Positions 34,209 to 44,601 of a DNA stretch of 64,000 bases are shown one piece after another. The DNA is taken from NCBI RefSeq assembly GCF_004329715.1, contig NZ_JXSY01000011.1, forward strand, positions 248,001 to 312,000. Direction: 5' to 3'. The stretch's first letter is position 1; each line of letters opens with the position of its first letter. The position numbers and the translations under genes are program-made. Source of the DNA: Bowmanella sp. JS7-9. Its GTDB lineage: Bacteria; Pseudomonadota; Gammaproteobacteria; Enterobacterales; Alteromonadaceae. Below the pieces are notes generated by a model. The model saw only the letters and a list, made by a program, of their open reading frames with translations, did not search any database and had not been told where the DNA came from.

Positions 34209-35411
34209 ATGCAGTTAAGTACCCAATTAAATGAGCGCATTGAGTCGCTCGATGCCCTGCGCGGCCTGGCCGTGCTGGGGATCCTCGCCATGAATATCGT
34301 GTTTTTTGCCATGCCGCAGGCGGTGTATATGAATCCGGTGGCTAACGGGGCAATGGACGCGACCAGCCAATCTCTTTGGATTGCCAACTACGCCATCTTT
34401 GCTGAAAAATTCTATGCGTTGTTTTCTGCATTATTTGGTGCCGGGATTGCCATGATGGCCGAACGCGCCTCGCGTAACGAAACTTCGCCAACCGGGCTGC
34501 ATTACCGCCGTATGTTCTGGTTGATGATGTTTGGTCTGCTGCATGGTTATGTGTTGTGGTCCGGCGACATTCTGTTCGTTTATTCGGTATGCGGCATGCT
34601 GGTCTATCTGCTGCGCAACCTCACCGTGTTCAACCTGATTGCCATCGGCCTGATTGCCAATGGCTTGCTGGCGTTATTGATGATGTTGATGGGCCTTGGC
34701 TGGGAGCATATGACCCCGGAGCAAATGGCGGATATTCAGCGCATGATGGCGCCGGACGCACAACAACTGGCGGACGAAGCGCATATGCAATTAGGCAGCT
34801 GGTGGGAGCAAACGCCACTTAGGGTAGAAACCACCTTCCAGTATCAGATCGGCTTTGTGGTGTTCTCGATTTTCCGCATGGGCGGCATTATGTTGCTGGG
34901 TATGGCGTTGTACAAATCCGGCGTACTGACAGCGGCGCGTTCTGCCGGTTTTTATCTGGTTAATGCCCTCGTGTTTATCGCCCTTGGCTGGTTTATCAGT
35001 TATCAGGGCGCGATGGGCATGATTGCCAGTGATTTTGATCTGAAAGTCGTTTATGCCACCGGTGGACAATATAACTATTGGGCCGCGCTAATCACTGCCT
35101 GGGGCTACCTGTGTGGGATGATGTTACTGGTTAAGCAGCGTCATGTGATTGCCCGCACGTTGATCCCGGTCGGACGTATGGCATTTACCAACTACCTGAC
35201 ACAAAGCATTATCGGTGCGTTCCTATTCTACGGCTGGGGTCTGGGCTGGTATAACAGCATGACTCGCGCCGAACTGTGGATCGTGGTTGCGACTATCTGG
35301 GTGGTGCAAATTATCTGGTCGCATGTATGGCTGAAGTCTTTCCGTTATGGTCCGTTTGAATGGGCATGGCGCAGCCTGAGCTACCGCAGCATGCAACCGA
35401 TGCGGCGCTAA
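34209..35411 (+). CDS. DUF418 domain membrane protein, YeiB-like
   Basis: A 400-aa inner-membrane protein with about nine to ten transmembrane helices. It starts LNERIESLDALRGLAVLGIL, the hallmark N-terminus of the DUF1624/DUF418 group (R-x-x-x-x-D-x-x-RG), and the C-terminal half carries the DUF418 core with GRMAFTNYLTQSI. These relate to acyltransferase-type membrane proteins; the function is unknown. It is coupled to the following esterase gene by a TAATG stop/start, so the two probably act on the same envelope or exported compound. Confidence 0.88.
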   Translation: MQLSTQLNERIESLDALRGLAVLGILAMNIVFFAMPQAVYMNPVANGAMDATSQSLWIANYAIFAEKFYALFSALFGAGIAMMAERASRNETSPTGLHYRRMFWLMMFGLLHGYVLWSGDILFVYSVCGMLVYLLRNLTVFNLIAIGLIANGLLALLMMLMGLGWEHMTPEQMADIQRMMAPDAQQLADEAHMQLGSWWEQTPLRVETTFQYQIGFVVFSIFRMGGIMLLGMALYKSGVLTAARSAGFYLVNALVFIALGWFISYQGAMGMIASDFDLKVVYATGGQYNYWAALITAWGYLCGMMLLVKQRHVIARTLIPVGRMAFTNYLTQSIIGAFLFYGWGLGWYNSMTRAELWIVVATIWVVQIIWSHVWLKSFRYGPFEWAWRSLSYRSMQPMRR

Positions 35412-36223
35412 TGAAGCGGGTGCGTTGGATCCTGGCCTTATTAATAGGGGGGGTGAACATGTCGTCTTATGCGCAACAGCCCCCTTGGCTGGATCTATTT
35501 GCCGCCCATCAGGGCGAGTCGATTGATTATCGTGTGCTGTATCCACAGGACTACCAGCCTGAAAAGCGTTATCCGCTGATTTTTTTTCTGCATGGCGCCG
35601 GTGAGCGGGGCGAGGATAATCAGGCTCAGCTTACCCACGGCGCGGGTCTGTTTGTGCAACATCGCGCGGACGCTCAGGCGATTGTGGTGTTCCCACAGGT
35701 ACGCACCGATGATTACTGGGTAAATGCCAATATCAACCGCCAAAGCGACCCCTTTGAATTTGAATATTTATATGACGGCCAACATCCGCTGACACCCACA
35801 CCTGCGATGACCGGGCTGTTGACGCTGGTCGACAGTATGATTAGCCGTAAGGATGTGGATCCTACCCGGGTTTACGTAATGGGTTTATCTATGGGGGGCA
35901 TGGGCACGCTGGAGATTGTGGCCCGTCGTCCGCATACCTTTGCGGCGGCTATCGCCATTTGCGGTGGTGCACGCACCGATATCGTCAACCTTTACCGTCA
36001 GAGCCTGCCGATTAGGTTGTATCACGGTGAGCAGGATCGGGTAGTGATCCCGCAGTTTTCCCGCGATCTGTACGCCGCCATGCGGGCGCGCGGGATGGAT
36101 GTGAGTCTGACGTTGTACCCCGACACTGGCCACGATAGCTGGCACAATGCCTTTGCCGAACCCGATCTTCTCAGCTGGTTGCTGAGTCAACGACTGAACG
36201 GCGGCGATATCCGCGCAGAATAA
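35411..36223 (+). CDS. Secreted alpha/beta-hydrolase (prolyl-oligopeptidase-like esterase)
   Basis: A 270-aa protein with a signal peptide (MKRVRWILALLIGGVNMSSYA). It has PLIFFLHGAGERGEDN as the oxyanion-hole region, the nucleophile in VMGLSMGGMGTLE, the acid in HGEQDRVV, and the catalytic His in TGHDSWHNAF. This layout is that of LpqC/PHB-depolymerase-like or feruloyl-esterase-like enzymes. The start uses the A of the upstream stop codon (TAATG). It probably cleaves an ester in the periplasm. Its last 53 bases overlap the convergent membrane-protein gene. Confidence 0.85.
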   Translation: MKRVRWILALLIGGVNMSSYAQQPPWLDLFAAHQGESIDYRVLYPQDYQPEKRYPLIFFLHGAGERGEDNQAQLTHGAGLFVQHRADAQAIVVFPQVRTDDYWVNANINRQSDPFEFEYLYDGQHPLTPTPAMTGLLTLVDSMISRKDVDPTRVYVMGLSMGGMGTLEIVARRPHTFAAAIAICGGARTDIVNLYRQSLPIRLYHGEQDRVVIPQFSRDLYAAMRARGMDVSLTLYPDTGHDSWHNAFAEPDLLSWLLSQRLNGGDIRAE

Positions 36224-36584
36224 GCGTGGCGAGCAGCACCGTGAGGATATAAGCGGCTAAGACCAGGCTTAATTGCACAAACCACCTGGCGCGTTCAGGG
36301 GCGGCAATAAAGTTAAGCTGTAGATTGCCCGCCAGCCATACACCCAGTGGAAACCAACTCAGTGCTGCAATTACAGCCAGTATCGATAATACGGCTAACA
36401 CGCCCCGTGCTGGCGCAAGTAAACGACTCAACCATGCACCACTGAGATAGGCCAGAATGGCAACCAGGTTGCCAAGCGGTATGTTGCCCGGCAGCATCCA
36501 GTTCAGCCAAGGACCGGTGAAAAAGGTCAGTGCCAGACAGCAACTGATAAACAAGCCGCTACTGGCCAATATCGTATGATTCAT
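36171..36584 (-). CDS. Small four-helix membrane protein of unknown function
   Basis: A 137-aa protein with four predicted transmembrane helices (about 5-25, 37-57, 62-88 and 101-124) and a basic end (RGYRRRSVVDSATS). I do not recognise the family. Its ATG overlaps the stop of the upstream alpha/beta-hydrolase gene (ATGA), so it is the third gene of the monooxygenase operon. Its last 17 codons overlap the end of the convergent esterase gene. The tight coupling argues it is real. Confidence 0.7.
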   Translation of the reverse strand: MNHTILASSGLFISCCLALTFFTGPWLNWMLPGNIPLGNLVAILAYLSGAWLSRLLAPARGVLAVLSILAVIAALSWFPLGVWLAGNLQLNFIAAPERARWFVQLSLVLAAYILTVLLATLILRGYRRRSVVDSATS

Positions 36585-37510
36585 CGGTCATTCCCTAAGG
36601 TGCTTAGTCTGGCAGATTGTACGTGTTGGTGGATGATCTGAGTTAGGTCTGGTGCCAGGGCTTCACTGATGTAGTGTCCCATGCCCTTAATGCTGCGATG
36701 CTGAGCGTTAATGATGGCTTTGGCAGTAGCCAGCCCGCCGCTGGGATGTACAATCGGATCTTTATCGCCGTGGATGACCAGCGTGGGCACACGTACCTGC
36801 TGAATTAAGCGGGTGCGGTTACCGGATTTTATGATTGCCGCCACCTGACGGGCAGTGCCTTTGCTCTCATCCGCCATTGCGCCCCGCTCCCAGGCGAGGG
36901 CTGCGTAGGCGATGGCGATGTCTTCATCCATCGGGAAGCCGCTATCGGAAATATGCCGCGCCATGTCGAGATACTTACTGATAGCCTGCTGCTTGGTTTT
37001 GGCTCCGGGCTGAATCAGTTTCCACATGGTGGAAAACGCCGGTTGCCCAACGGTACGCGCCCCGGTGGTGGAGAATATTGAGGTCAGGCTCAGGCAGCGC
37101 TCAGGGTAAAGTGCTGCAGCGGTTTGCGCGATCATGCCACCCATAGACATGCCCACCCAATGGGCCTGTTGGATGCGCAGATGATCCAATAAGGCGATGC
37201 TGTCGGCTGCCATATCAGAAAGATCATAGGCACCATCTAGCTTGCGGCGCAGCAGTAAGTCCAGCACGCCGGGCGTTGGCGTGGTTAAGTGGCTGCTTTG
37301 CCCCACATCGCGATTATCAAACCACACCACGTGGTAGCCCTGTTCAACCAGGTTATCAATCAAACCTTGTGGCCAGTAAATCAATTGCAGGCCCAGGCCA
37401 AGCACCAGTAAAACCGTGGGGTTATTCACGTCACCGGCGGTGCGGTAACACAAACGCACGTTGGCTGGCGTGGTACAGAATTGCTCGAGGGTGGCATCGC
37501 TAAAATTCAC
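36581..37510 (-). CDS. Alpha/beta-fold hydrolase
   Basis: A 309-aa soluble hydrolase without signal peptide. Key features are [15 protein letters not shown] at the oxyanion hole, [14 protein letters not shown] with the nucleophile Ser, [13 protein letters not shown] with the acid, and KGMGHYIS with the catalytic His. It is of the type found as ester or lactone hydrolases next to Baeyer-Villiger monooxygenases. Here it overlaps the flavin monooxygenase gene by four bases upstream, so it most likely hydrolyses the ester that enzyme produces. Confidence 0.85.
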   Translation of the reverse strand: MNFSDATLEQFCTTPANVRLCYRTAGDVNNPTVLLVLGLGLQLIYWPQGLIDNLVEQGYHVVWFDNRDVGQSSHLTTPTPGVLDLLLRRKLDGAYDLSDMAADSIALLDHLRIQQAHWVGMSMGGMIAQTAAALYPERCLSLTSIFSTTGARTVGQPAFSTMWKLIQPGAKTKQQAISKYLDMARHISDSGFPMDEDIAIAYAALAWERGAMADESKGTARQVAAIIKSGNRTRLIQQVRVPTLVIHGDKDPIVHPSGGLATAKAIINAQHRSIKGMGHYISEALAPDLTQIIHQHVQSARLSTLGNDR

Positions 37511-38997
37511 GCGGCTTGTCCTTTATTGGTCGTGAGCGGATAAAAGTGCAGCTCGGGATCGGTGACCGCATCCTTTTTAAGTATTTTAACGTCTTCGAAA
37601 TAATCCATCGACATCACCCAGGGGCGGGCTGGCCCCTGGCGCGGTAACTCATCCAGTGCACGCTTTATATAGCCGGCGTCAAAATCCAAAAGCGGCCGGG
37701 TTGGCATCGCCGGATCACTGACTTTGGCCAGGTACACCGCGTAGTCGTGCTCATCCATATACTGCAAAATCCGGCAAAAATGCTGACTTAACAGGTCAAC
37801 TTTCAGGGTCCAGGATGCGTTGGTATAACCGACGGCAAAGGCAAAATTAGGCACGTCGGACAGCATCATGCCGCGAAACGCTACGGTGTTTTTCAGCACA
37901 ACAGGCTGGTTGTTCACCGACAGCTGAATGCCGCCAAAAGGCAGAATATTTAAGCCGGTCGCGGTGACGATGATATCGGCATCCAGGTGCTGACCGGATT
38001 TAAGTAAAATGCCGTTGGCTGTGATGCGTTCAATTTGGTCGGTGACGATATCCGCCCGTGCGGTGTTGATCGCCTCGTACAAATCGCCGTCCGGCACGGC
38101 GCACAGGCGCTGATCCCAGGGGTTGTAGGGTGGGGTGAAATGTTTATCGACTTCATAGCCCGCCGGCAGGGACTTGCGGTTTACCCAGCGGATCAGGCGC
38201 TTGGCCAGGTTGGGAAAACGAATGCAAAAGCGCCACAGATAACGCTGCTTGGCGATATTTTTACGCCGCGTTAAAGCATAGGCCCAGTCAGCGGGCAATA
38301 TAGCCCGCAGCAGATTAGCAATTTTATCCTCGGCCGGTACCGGCAGAATGTAGGTGGGAGTGCGCTGCAACATAGTCACATGGGCCGCCTCTTTGGCCAT
38401 AGCGGGCACCAGCGTAACCGCCGTAGCGCCACTGCCAATCACGACTACTTTTTTACCCTGATAATCGAGATCATCCGGCCAGTGCTGGGGGTGAATTAAC
38501 TGACCGGCAAAGTCTTGTTCGCCACTAAAATGCGGGCGAAAACCTTGCTCATAGTTGTAATAGCCACCGGCACAGAACAGCCAGCGACAATACAGAGTTT
38601 GCCGGGTGCCATCGCCCTGTTGCACCGTCACCTGCCAATAGGCGCCGTCGCTGTGCCAGTTGGCGGCAATGACTTTGTGCTGATAACGGATGTGCGCGGA
38701 TATGCCGTATTCGTTGGCGGTGTTACGCAGGTAGTTAAGGATCGACGGAGCATCGGCAATGGCTTTATCTTCTGTCCAGGCCTTAAACGCAAAGCCGAAA
38801 GTATGTAAATCTGAATCACTGCGAATGCCCGGATATTTAAATAAGGCCCAAGTACCACCGCTGTGCTCACGGGCTTCTAAAATCGCATAGGTTTTGTGCG
38901 GATTGGACTTTTGCAGGTAATAAGCCGCACCGATGCCAGAGATGCCGGCACCGACGATGAGGACATCCAGCCAGGGCTGGGGAAGTGATTCACGCAT
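37507..38997 (-). CDS. Flavin-containing monooxygenase, Baeyer-Villiger type
   Basis: A 496-aa enzyme. FAD-binding GAGISG is at residues 16-21 and NADPH-binding GSGATA at 188-193. Between them lies [12 protein letters not shown] (163-174), an exact match to the F-x-G-x3-H-x3-W-P fingerprint of type I Baeyer-Villiger monooxygenases. It would insert one oxygen atom next to a ketone to give an ester or lactone. The next gene encodes a hydrolase that could open that ester. Cytoplasmic. First gene of a three-gene operon (overlaps of four bases at each joint). Confidence 0.9.
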   Translation of the reverse strand: MRESLPQPWLDVLIVGAGISGIGAAYYLQKSNPHKTYAILEAREHSGGTWALFKYPGIRSDSDLHTFGFAFKAWTEDKAIADAPSILNYLRNTANEYGISAHIRYQHKVIAANWHSDGAYWQVTVQQGDGTRQTLYCRWLFCAGGYYNYEQGFRPHFSGEQDFAGQLIHPQHWPDDLDYQGKKVVVIGSGATAVTLVPAMAKEAAHVTMLQRTPTYILPVPAEDKIANLLRAILPADWAYALTRRKNIAKQRYLWRFCIRFPNLAKRLIRWVNRKSLPAGYEVDKHFTPPYNPWDQRLCAVPDGDLYEAINTARADIVTDQIERITANGILLKSGQHLDADIIVTATGLNILPFGGIQLSVNNQPVVLKNTVAFRGMMLSDVPNFAFAVGYTNASWTLKVDLLSQHFCRILQYMDEHDYAVYLAKVSDPAMPTRPLLDFDAGYIKRALDELPRQGPARPWVMSMDYFEDVKILKKDAVTDPELHFYPLTTNKGQAA

Positions 38998-39139
38998 GAC
39001 ATTATCAGTTTGTTATTGGGTCATTATTCACCAGCATACCCTGAGCGCAGGTCGGCGCAAACCCTCTACCCGATCCAATTAGGTGTTCGGAAAAAAGTCC
39101 GCTAGGATCTGGCAACAATCTGCTTTTTAACGAGTTTTT

Positions 39140-39598
39140 ATGAAGATACGGATATTACTCAGCCTGCTGGCTGCCATTGTCACCACGCCTGCATGGGCCG
39201 ACCCGCAAGAGTTTGATGCGGCACTGGCCGACAAATTAGGTGCCGATCAATATGGCATGCGTTCTTATGTACTGGTTACGTTAGTTACTGGGCCGAACGA
39301 CGCCACCCTCACCGATAAAGATGAGCGCAACAAGGTATTTGCCGGCCATTTTGCCAATATGGGGCGACTGGCGGATGAAGGAAAACTGGTACTGGCCGGC
39401 CCGTTGATGGAGTCGCCGCCTAAGCGTGGACTGTTTGTGTTTAACGTCGCGACCATTGAAGAAGCCGAAGCCCTGGTGAAAACCGATCCGGCCGTGGCGG
39501 CAGGTGTGTTCAACTATGAACTGACCAAGTTTTATAGTTCTGCCGCGCTGATGTTAATCAACGAAACCCACAAGAAAATTCAGAAGACGGATATTTAA
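39140..39598 (+). CDS. Secreted YciI-like domain protein
   Basis: A 152-aa protein with a signal peptide (MKIRILLSLLAAIVTTPAWA). The rest is a YCII-type ferredoxin-like fold: YVLVTLVTGPNDATLTD, FAGHFANMGRLADEGKLVLAGP, GLFVFNVATIEEAEALV and DPAV. The His and Asp positions of the family (here H in GHFANM and D in TDPAV) are present. YciI proteins are mostly cytoplasmic and poorly understood; a periplasmic form is less usual. It stands alone with its own terminator. Confidence 0.85.
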   Translation: MKIRILLSLLAAIVTTPAWADPQEFDAALADKLGADQYGMRSYVLVTLVTGPNDATLTDKDERNKVFAGHFANMGRLADEGKLVLAGPLMESPPKRGLFVFNVATIEEAEALVKTDPAVAAGVFNYELTKFYSSAALMLINETHKKIQKTDI

Positions 39599-39634
39599 TC
39601 ACCTGCGAACTAATATAAAGTCGCCAGAGTCAAC

Positions 39635-39656
39635 AAAGCGCCCACGGGCGCTTTTT
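39635..39656 (+). terminator. Rho-independent terminator of the YciI-like gene
   Basis: AGCGCCC-AC-GGGCGCT followed by TTTT, 38 bases behind the gene. Confidence 0.88.
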
Positions 39657-39844
39657 GTGCATGTGCAGAATTAGCACTTTGCAGTTCTCCACGTTCATAA
39701 CTTAGTCAATCCATTTCAGTGGCGTTATCGTGATTTTTTAGACCCTAAATGCTTGATATAAAAGCTTTTTAGAAGATACATTGAGCCAGTCAAGGAACAA
39801 CTTTTTCGTATGTAATTCGTTAAAGATTAGGAGGACGTTAAAAT

Positions 39845-40702
39845 ATGCATTGGAAGCCTAAAGGATGGATAGCCATTATTGTTGGCATCATTTTTCAGCC
39901 ATTTGTTTTCCTTTATGTTAATAGACCCAGATTATTTTGGTGTTATTTTTGTGCTTCAATCGTAGTTACGTTTCTTGACTATTTATTGCACGGTAATTTA
40001 GTTAAAGACAGCATATTTGAGTACACATATCTAAGTTGGTTATTCATAGTAATTTGTCCTATACACGCGTACAAAATTACAAAGTCTTACGATTCAAACC
40101 AACTAAGAAATTGGTATACGCGATGGTGGGCTATACCTTGTATTTATGCCGCGTACTTTATTCCGATTTTCTTATTCAGAGCCTTTTTGTTTGAGCCCTT
40201 TAATATTTCTGCATCATCGATGAGTCCTACTTTGAATGTTGGAGATCATTTAATAGTGAAGAAATGGGGGTTTGGTGGTTATTCAACGTATGGAATTGAC
40301 GTTGTAAACACTGATCTGGCTGATGAGATGCTAGTTCAAAGAGGTCATATTTATGTCTTTTACCCTCCCAAGTCGATAAATCCATATGTTAAGCGTGTTA
40401 TTGGATTGCCCGGTGATCTTATCGAAATAAGAGAAGATATAATTTATGTGAATGGAAATGCCCTATTGTCAAAACTTGTCTCTGAATCGGCTAACGAAAA
40501 AATATTTCGAGAGACTTTTCAGGATAATAGCTATTTAATTCAAAGACTCCCTTCACGACCTTATAATGTGAACAGCACAATTAGGGTCCCAGAACACCAT
40601 TACTTCTTTCTTGGTGACAACAGAGATAATTCTGCCGACAGCCGTATTTGGGGGACGATTTCAGGTAAGAATTTTGTTGGAGAAGTAATTTATGTGTTTT
40701 GA
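39845..40702 (+). CDS. lepB: Accessory signal peptidase I with an N-terminal membrane domain
   Basis: A 285-aa inner-membrane serine protease of the S26 family. About three to four hydrophobic helices (residues about 8-25, 30-50, 60-75 and 95-115) come first. Then SASSMSPTLNVGD with the catalytic Ser125, YVKRVIGLPGD with the catalytic Lys183, and GDNRDNSADSR. All boxes needed for peptide cleavage are present. The gene is clearly more AT-rich than its neighbours and does not sit next to rnc or lepA, so this is probably a second copy acquired by transfer rather than the housekeeping enzyme. It may serve special exported substrates. Confidence 0.9.
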   Translation: MHWKPKGWIAIIVGIIFQPFVFLYVNRPRLFWCYFCASIVVTFLDYLLHGNLVKDSIFEYTYLSWLFIVICPIHAYKITKSYDSNQLRNWYTRWWAIPCIYAAYFIPIFLFRAFLFEPFNISASSMSPTLNVGDHLIVKKWGFGGYSTYGIDVVNTDLADEMLVQRGHIYVFYPPKSINPYVKRVIGLPGDLIEIREDIIYVNGNALLSKLVSESANEKIFRETFQDNSYLIQRLPSRPYNVNSTIRVPEHHYFFLGDNRDNSADSRIWGTISGKNFVGEVIYVF

Positions 40703-40853
40703 CGAAGGAATTTTTATCAATCGTAAGGACAGTCGCCCACTTTATGGTCAGGATTTGTTTCCCGCGTTGTGGTTTGTAGGCCTGTACTGTTAAATCCAGA
40801 CTCATTGCCAACAGGCAACTGAATTGTCGCACAAGGCGCCCAGGTGAGCGCGA

Positions 40854-42269
40854 TTATTCCCGATAGCGACTGGCCTGATTCCTTCCTTGTTTTTTCGACT
40901 CATACAATGCCACATCCGCATTCGCCAGCAGTTTGGATAGCTGCTCGGTGGGTTTGCCCATACTGAAGCCGAAACTGGCGGTAAAGCTAATGTCACGCCC
41001 GTCATACTGGATAGACTGGGCGGCCAATGCTTCGCGGGCGCGTTCAATCAGCGACACACAGCGATCTTCTGGCAGGTCATGGATTAACATTACAAATTCT
41101 TCGCCGCCCCAGCGGCACACGGTGTCATCTGCGCGCAGCATGGCCGAGAGGATTTTTCCGGTTTCCTGTAACACTTTGTCTCCGGCGTTGTGGCCAAAGG
41201 TGTCGTTGACTTTTTTGAAGTGGTCCAGGTCAACCACCACCAGGCACACGGACTTAGCCCTGTGCTTTAATTCCTGATAGCGTCGCTGCAAATAACGGCG
41301 ATTAGCCAATCCGGTCAGTTCATCGATCTCGACACTTTTTTCCAGATGGCGCTTGTATGCGACAAAGCCCATAAACATCGCGGTGATCAGTACGATAATA
41401 CCCGACGACGCCAGTGCGGCATTGATGGCAAAAGTTTTGGTTAGTTTGGCCTGACGGGATTCTAACGGCGTCAGTAGCAGTAGTCGCCAGTTAAGCTGTG
41501 GAATACCTATTTCCGAAACCAGCACATCATGGGCGTTTAAGCTAATGATTTCGCTATCCAGATTATTGATATCCAACCCGGTATCTTTGAGGCCCGGCAG
41601 GTTTTGCAGCTCTGGGATGATTTCACCTGTTACCTGCAGATTGGGCAGGGAGGTCAGAATGATCTGATTGGTTTCATTCACAAACATGAAGTCATGACCA
41701 AATTGCTGTTTGTACTGTGCAAACGACTCAACAAACGATTTGATGCGCTTGCCGACACCCACAATACCCAGCAGCTCGCCATTGTCGTCGAAGATCTTCA
41801 CATCAAAATACAGATGCACGTCCCCCACCTGACCTAAATCAGCCAGAATGGTTTTATCCGACTCCAGTGCCTGAAAATACCAGAAGACTTTGCCTTCGAT
41901 GAGGTCGAATTGGCGTCCGTCGGAGAGCAATTGTTTACGCTGTTTTTCCAGCGCAACAAAAAAGGTCAAATCCAGCCGTTGCTGCATACGTGCCAATTGG
42001 GTGAGGATGTCGTCCGGGTTAACCGGTTCCTGCAACAGTGGCCCTAAGGTAATGGTTTCGGCAAAGGTGGTGGCGATATGCAGGGGTTCAAGCAGTTCGC
42101 GGTTAACTAATGAATACACCGGCGAAATAGAACGCTGCTGTATACGGCTTTGCTCTGACACTATGTTATTGATGGCGACGTAACCGGTCACCGCGAAAAC
42201 AGCCAGCATGGTAATCAGGATAAGGATTAACAGACTCTGGTACTGCCTGGTCAGGTACCTTCTGAACAT
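40854..42269 (-). CDS. Membrane-bound diguanylate cyclase with periplasmic Cache sensor
   Basis: A 471-aa protein with TM helices at about 13-35 and 282-305, enclosing a periplasmic dCache-like sensor of about 240 residues (FDDNGELLGIVGVGKRI). The cytoplasmic GGDEF domain has the catalytic GGEEF and a complete inhibitory I-site RADD five residues before it, so it should make c-di-GMP from two GTP and be product-inhibited. DELTGLANRRYL opens the domain. There is no EAL domain. It lies alone, between the signal peptidase gene and the PEP-CTERM-like gene. Confidence 0.93.
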   Translation of the reverse strand: MFRRYLTRQYQSLLILILITMLAVFAVTGYVAINNIVSEQSRIQQRSISPVYSLVNRELLEPLHIATTFAETITLGPLLQEPVNPDDILTQLARMQQRLDLTFFVALEKQRKQLLSDGRQFDLIEGKVFWYFQALESDKTILADLGQVGDVHLYFDVKIFDDNGELLGIVGVGKRIKSFVESFAQYKQQFGHDFMFVNETNQIILTSLPNLQVTGEIIPELQNLPGLKDTGLDINNLDSEIISLNAHDVLVSEIGIPQLNWRLLLLTPLESRQAKLTKTFAINAALASSGIIVLITAMFMGFVAYKRHLEKSVEIDELTGLANRRYLQRRYQELKHRAKSVCLVVVDLDHFKKVNDTFGHNAGDKVLQETGKILSAMLRADDTVCRWGGEEFVMLIHDLPEDRCVSLIERAREALAAQSIQYDGRDISFTASFGFSMGKPTEQLSKLLANADVALYESKKQGRNQASRYRE

Positions 42270-42636
42270 GCGAACTTCTCTGCGGTAATGTTTACTGGAA
42301 CGGCTTAATCATAACGGAGTTAGTGAATGCATGACACCCATGAATGCCGTTAGTTATTTTCTGGGACAATTTAATGATTCGCTGTGACAGGCAATTAATT
42401 CGTGTTTTTTCTGTAAAAAACACTATCAAGGACGTAACACGTTACGAGCCAATTGCGTACAAAGAGACTGATTCAAACAGTGAAAATCCCGTCAACTTTT
42501 TTTACATATTGTTATTGGGTCATCCCATCTATCGCGTTGCAGCGCTTAAAAAATAAGCGATTCAAATTTTGGCATATATTCTGCTAACAAGCACATCGTT
42601 GTTTTATTAGTTGGTTGATTTACAAGGAATTAGTGT
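42270..42636. other. AT-rich intergenic region between the cyclase and PEP-CTERM-like genes
   Basis: 367 bases, divergent promoters. A 70-codon frame at 42344-42556 has no ribosome site or recognisable fold and is rejected. ACAAGGAATTAGTGT just before 42637 is the ribosome site of the PEP-CTERM-like gene. I see no known regulatory site. Confidence 0.5.
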
Positions 42637-43182
42637 ATGAAAAAGTTTTTAGCGATGTTATCTCTGGCGTTATGTGGCACGGCTAATGCGGGTTTGCTGC
42701 ATTTTGAGGGCATGATTACAGGTTATACTGATGTGGTCGTAACGCAGTTTGTAGTAGAAAGCGATCAAGTGGTCTCAGCCTGGACAGATTCATTTGATAG
42801 TGGTGCAAACTTTGACCCGATTACTTCATTGTGGACCAATGATGGCACCTACATTACTGGCAATGATGACAATTCATCAATTAGTCCAAGCACTCAAACT
42901 TATTTTGATTCTGGCATTCAGCAGTTCTTAACCGCTGGTACTTACTACTTCACCATCTCTGTATTTAATAACTTCCCGGATTCAAGCGTAAATCTGTTCG
43001 CTAATCCTAGTCCTTTCAATGGATGTGATGGTTGTGGTTACGGTGGCTTCTATTACAGCCAATGGCTGGATGGTGTCGCCTCTGCACGGGTTATCACCTC
43101 TAATCCTGTACCCGAAGGTTCAATGTTAGCAATCTTCGCGCTGGGTTTGTTGTCTTTAGCGCGCAGAAGAAAAAGTAAATAA
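42637..43182 (+). CDS. PEP-CTERM-like secreted protein, DVUA0089-like
   Basis: A 181-aa protein with a signal peptide (MKKFLAMLSLALCGTANA). The body is a small beta-rich domain with SFDSGANFDPITSLWTNDGT and NDDNSSISPS, resembling the DVUA0089 family. The end NPVPEGSMLAIFALGLLSLARRRKSK is a PEP-CTERM-type sorting tail, with VPEG in place of the usual VPEP: motif, hydrophobic stretch, then an arginine-rich end. Such proteins are processed by exosortase in bacteria that make extracellular polysaccharide. No exosortase gene is in the window. Confidence 0.8.
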   Translation: MKKFLAMLSLALCGTANAGLLHFEGMITGYTDVVVTQFVVESDQVVSAWTDSFDSGANFDPITSLWTNDGTYITGNDDNSSISPSTQTYFDSGIQQFLTAGTYYFTISVFNNFPDSSVNLFANPSPFNGCDGCGYGGFYYSQWLDGVASARVITSNPVPEGSMLAIFALGLLSLARRRKSK

Positions 43183-43197
43183 ACAAATTGAGCGAAT

Positions 43198-43224
43198 AAA
43201 AAAGGCGCCGTAGGCGCCTTTTTT
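43198..43224. terminator. Bidirectional terminator between the PEP-CTERM-like gene and pepQ
   Basis: AAAAAA, GGCGCC-GTA-GGCGCC, TTTTTT. Symmetric; serves both convergent genes. Confidence 0.92.
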
Positions 43225-43236
43225 GTTTGTCGACTC

Positions 43237-44568
<1,332 letters not shown>

Positions 44569-44601
44569 CTAAAAGTGGCGCTACGGTAGCATACTCAGGG
44601 G

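Noticed and set aside
42344-42556. 70-codon frame in the AT-rich spacer before the PEP-CTERM-like gene
   Set aside because: No ribosome site and no domain-like pattern; open frames of this size are expected by chance in such a spacer.
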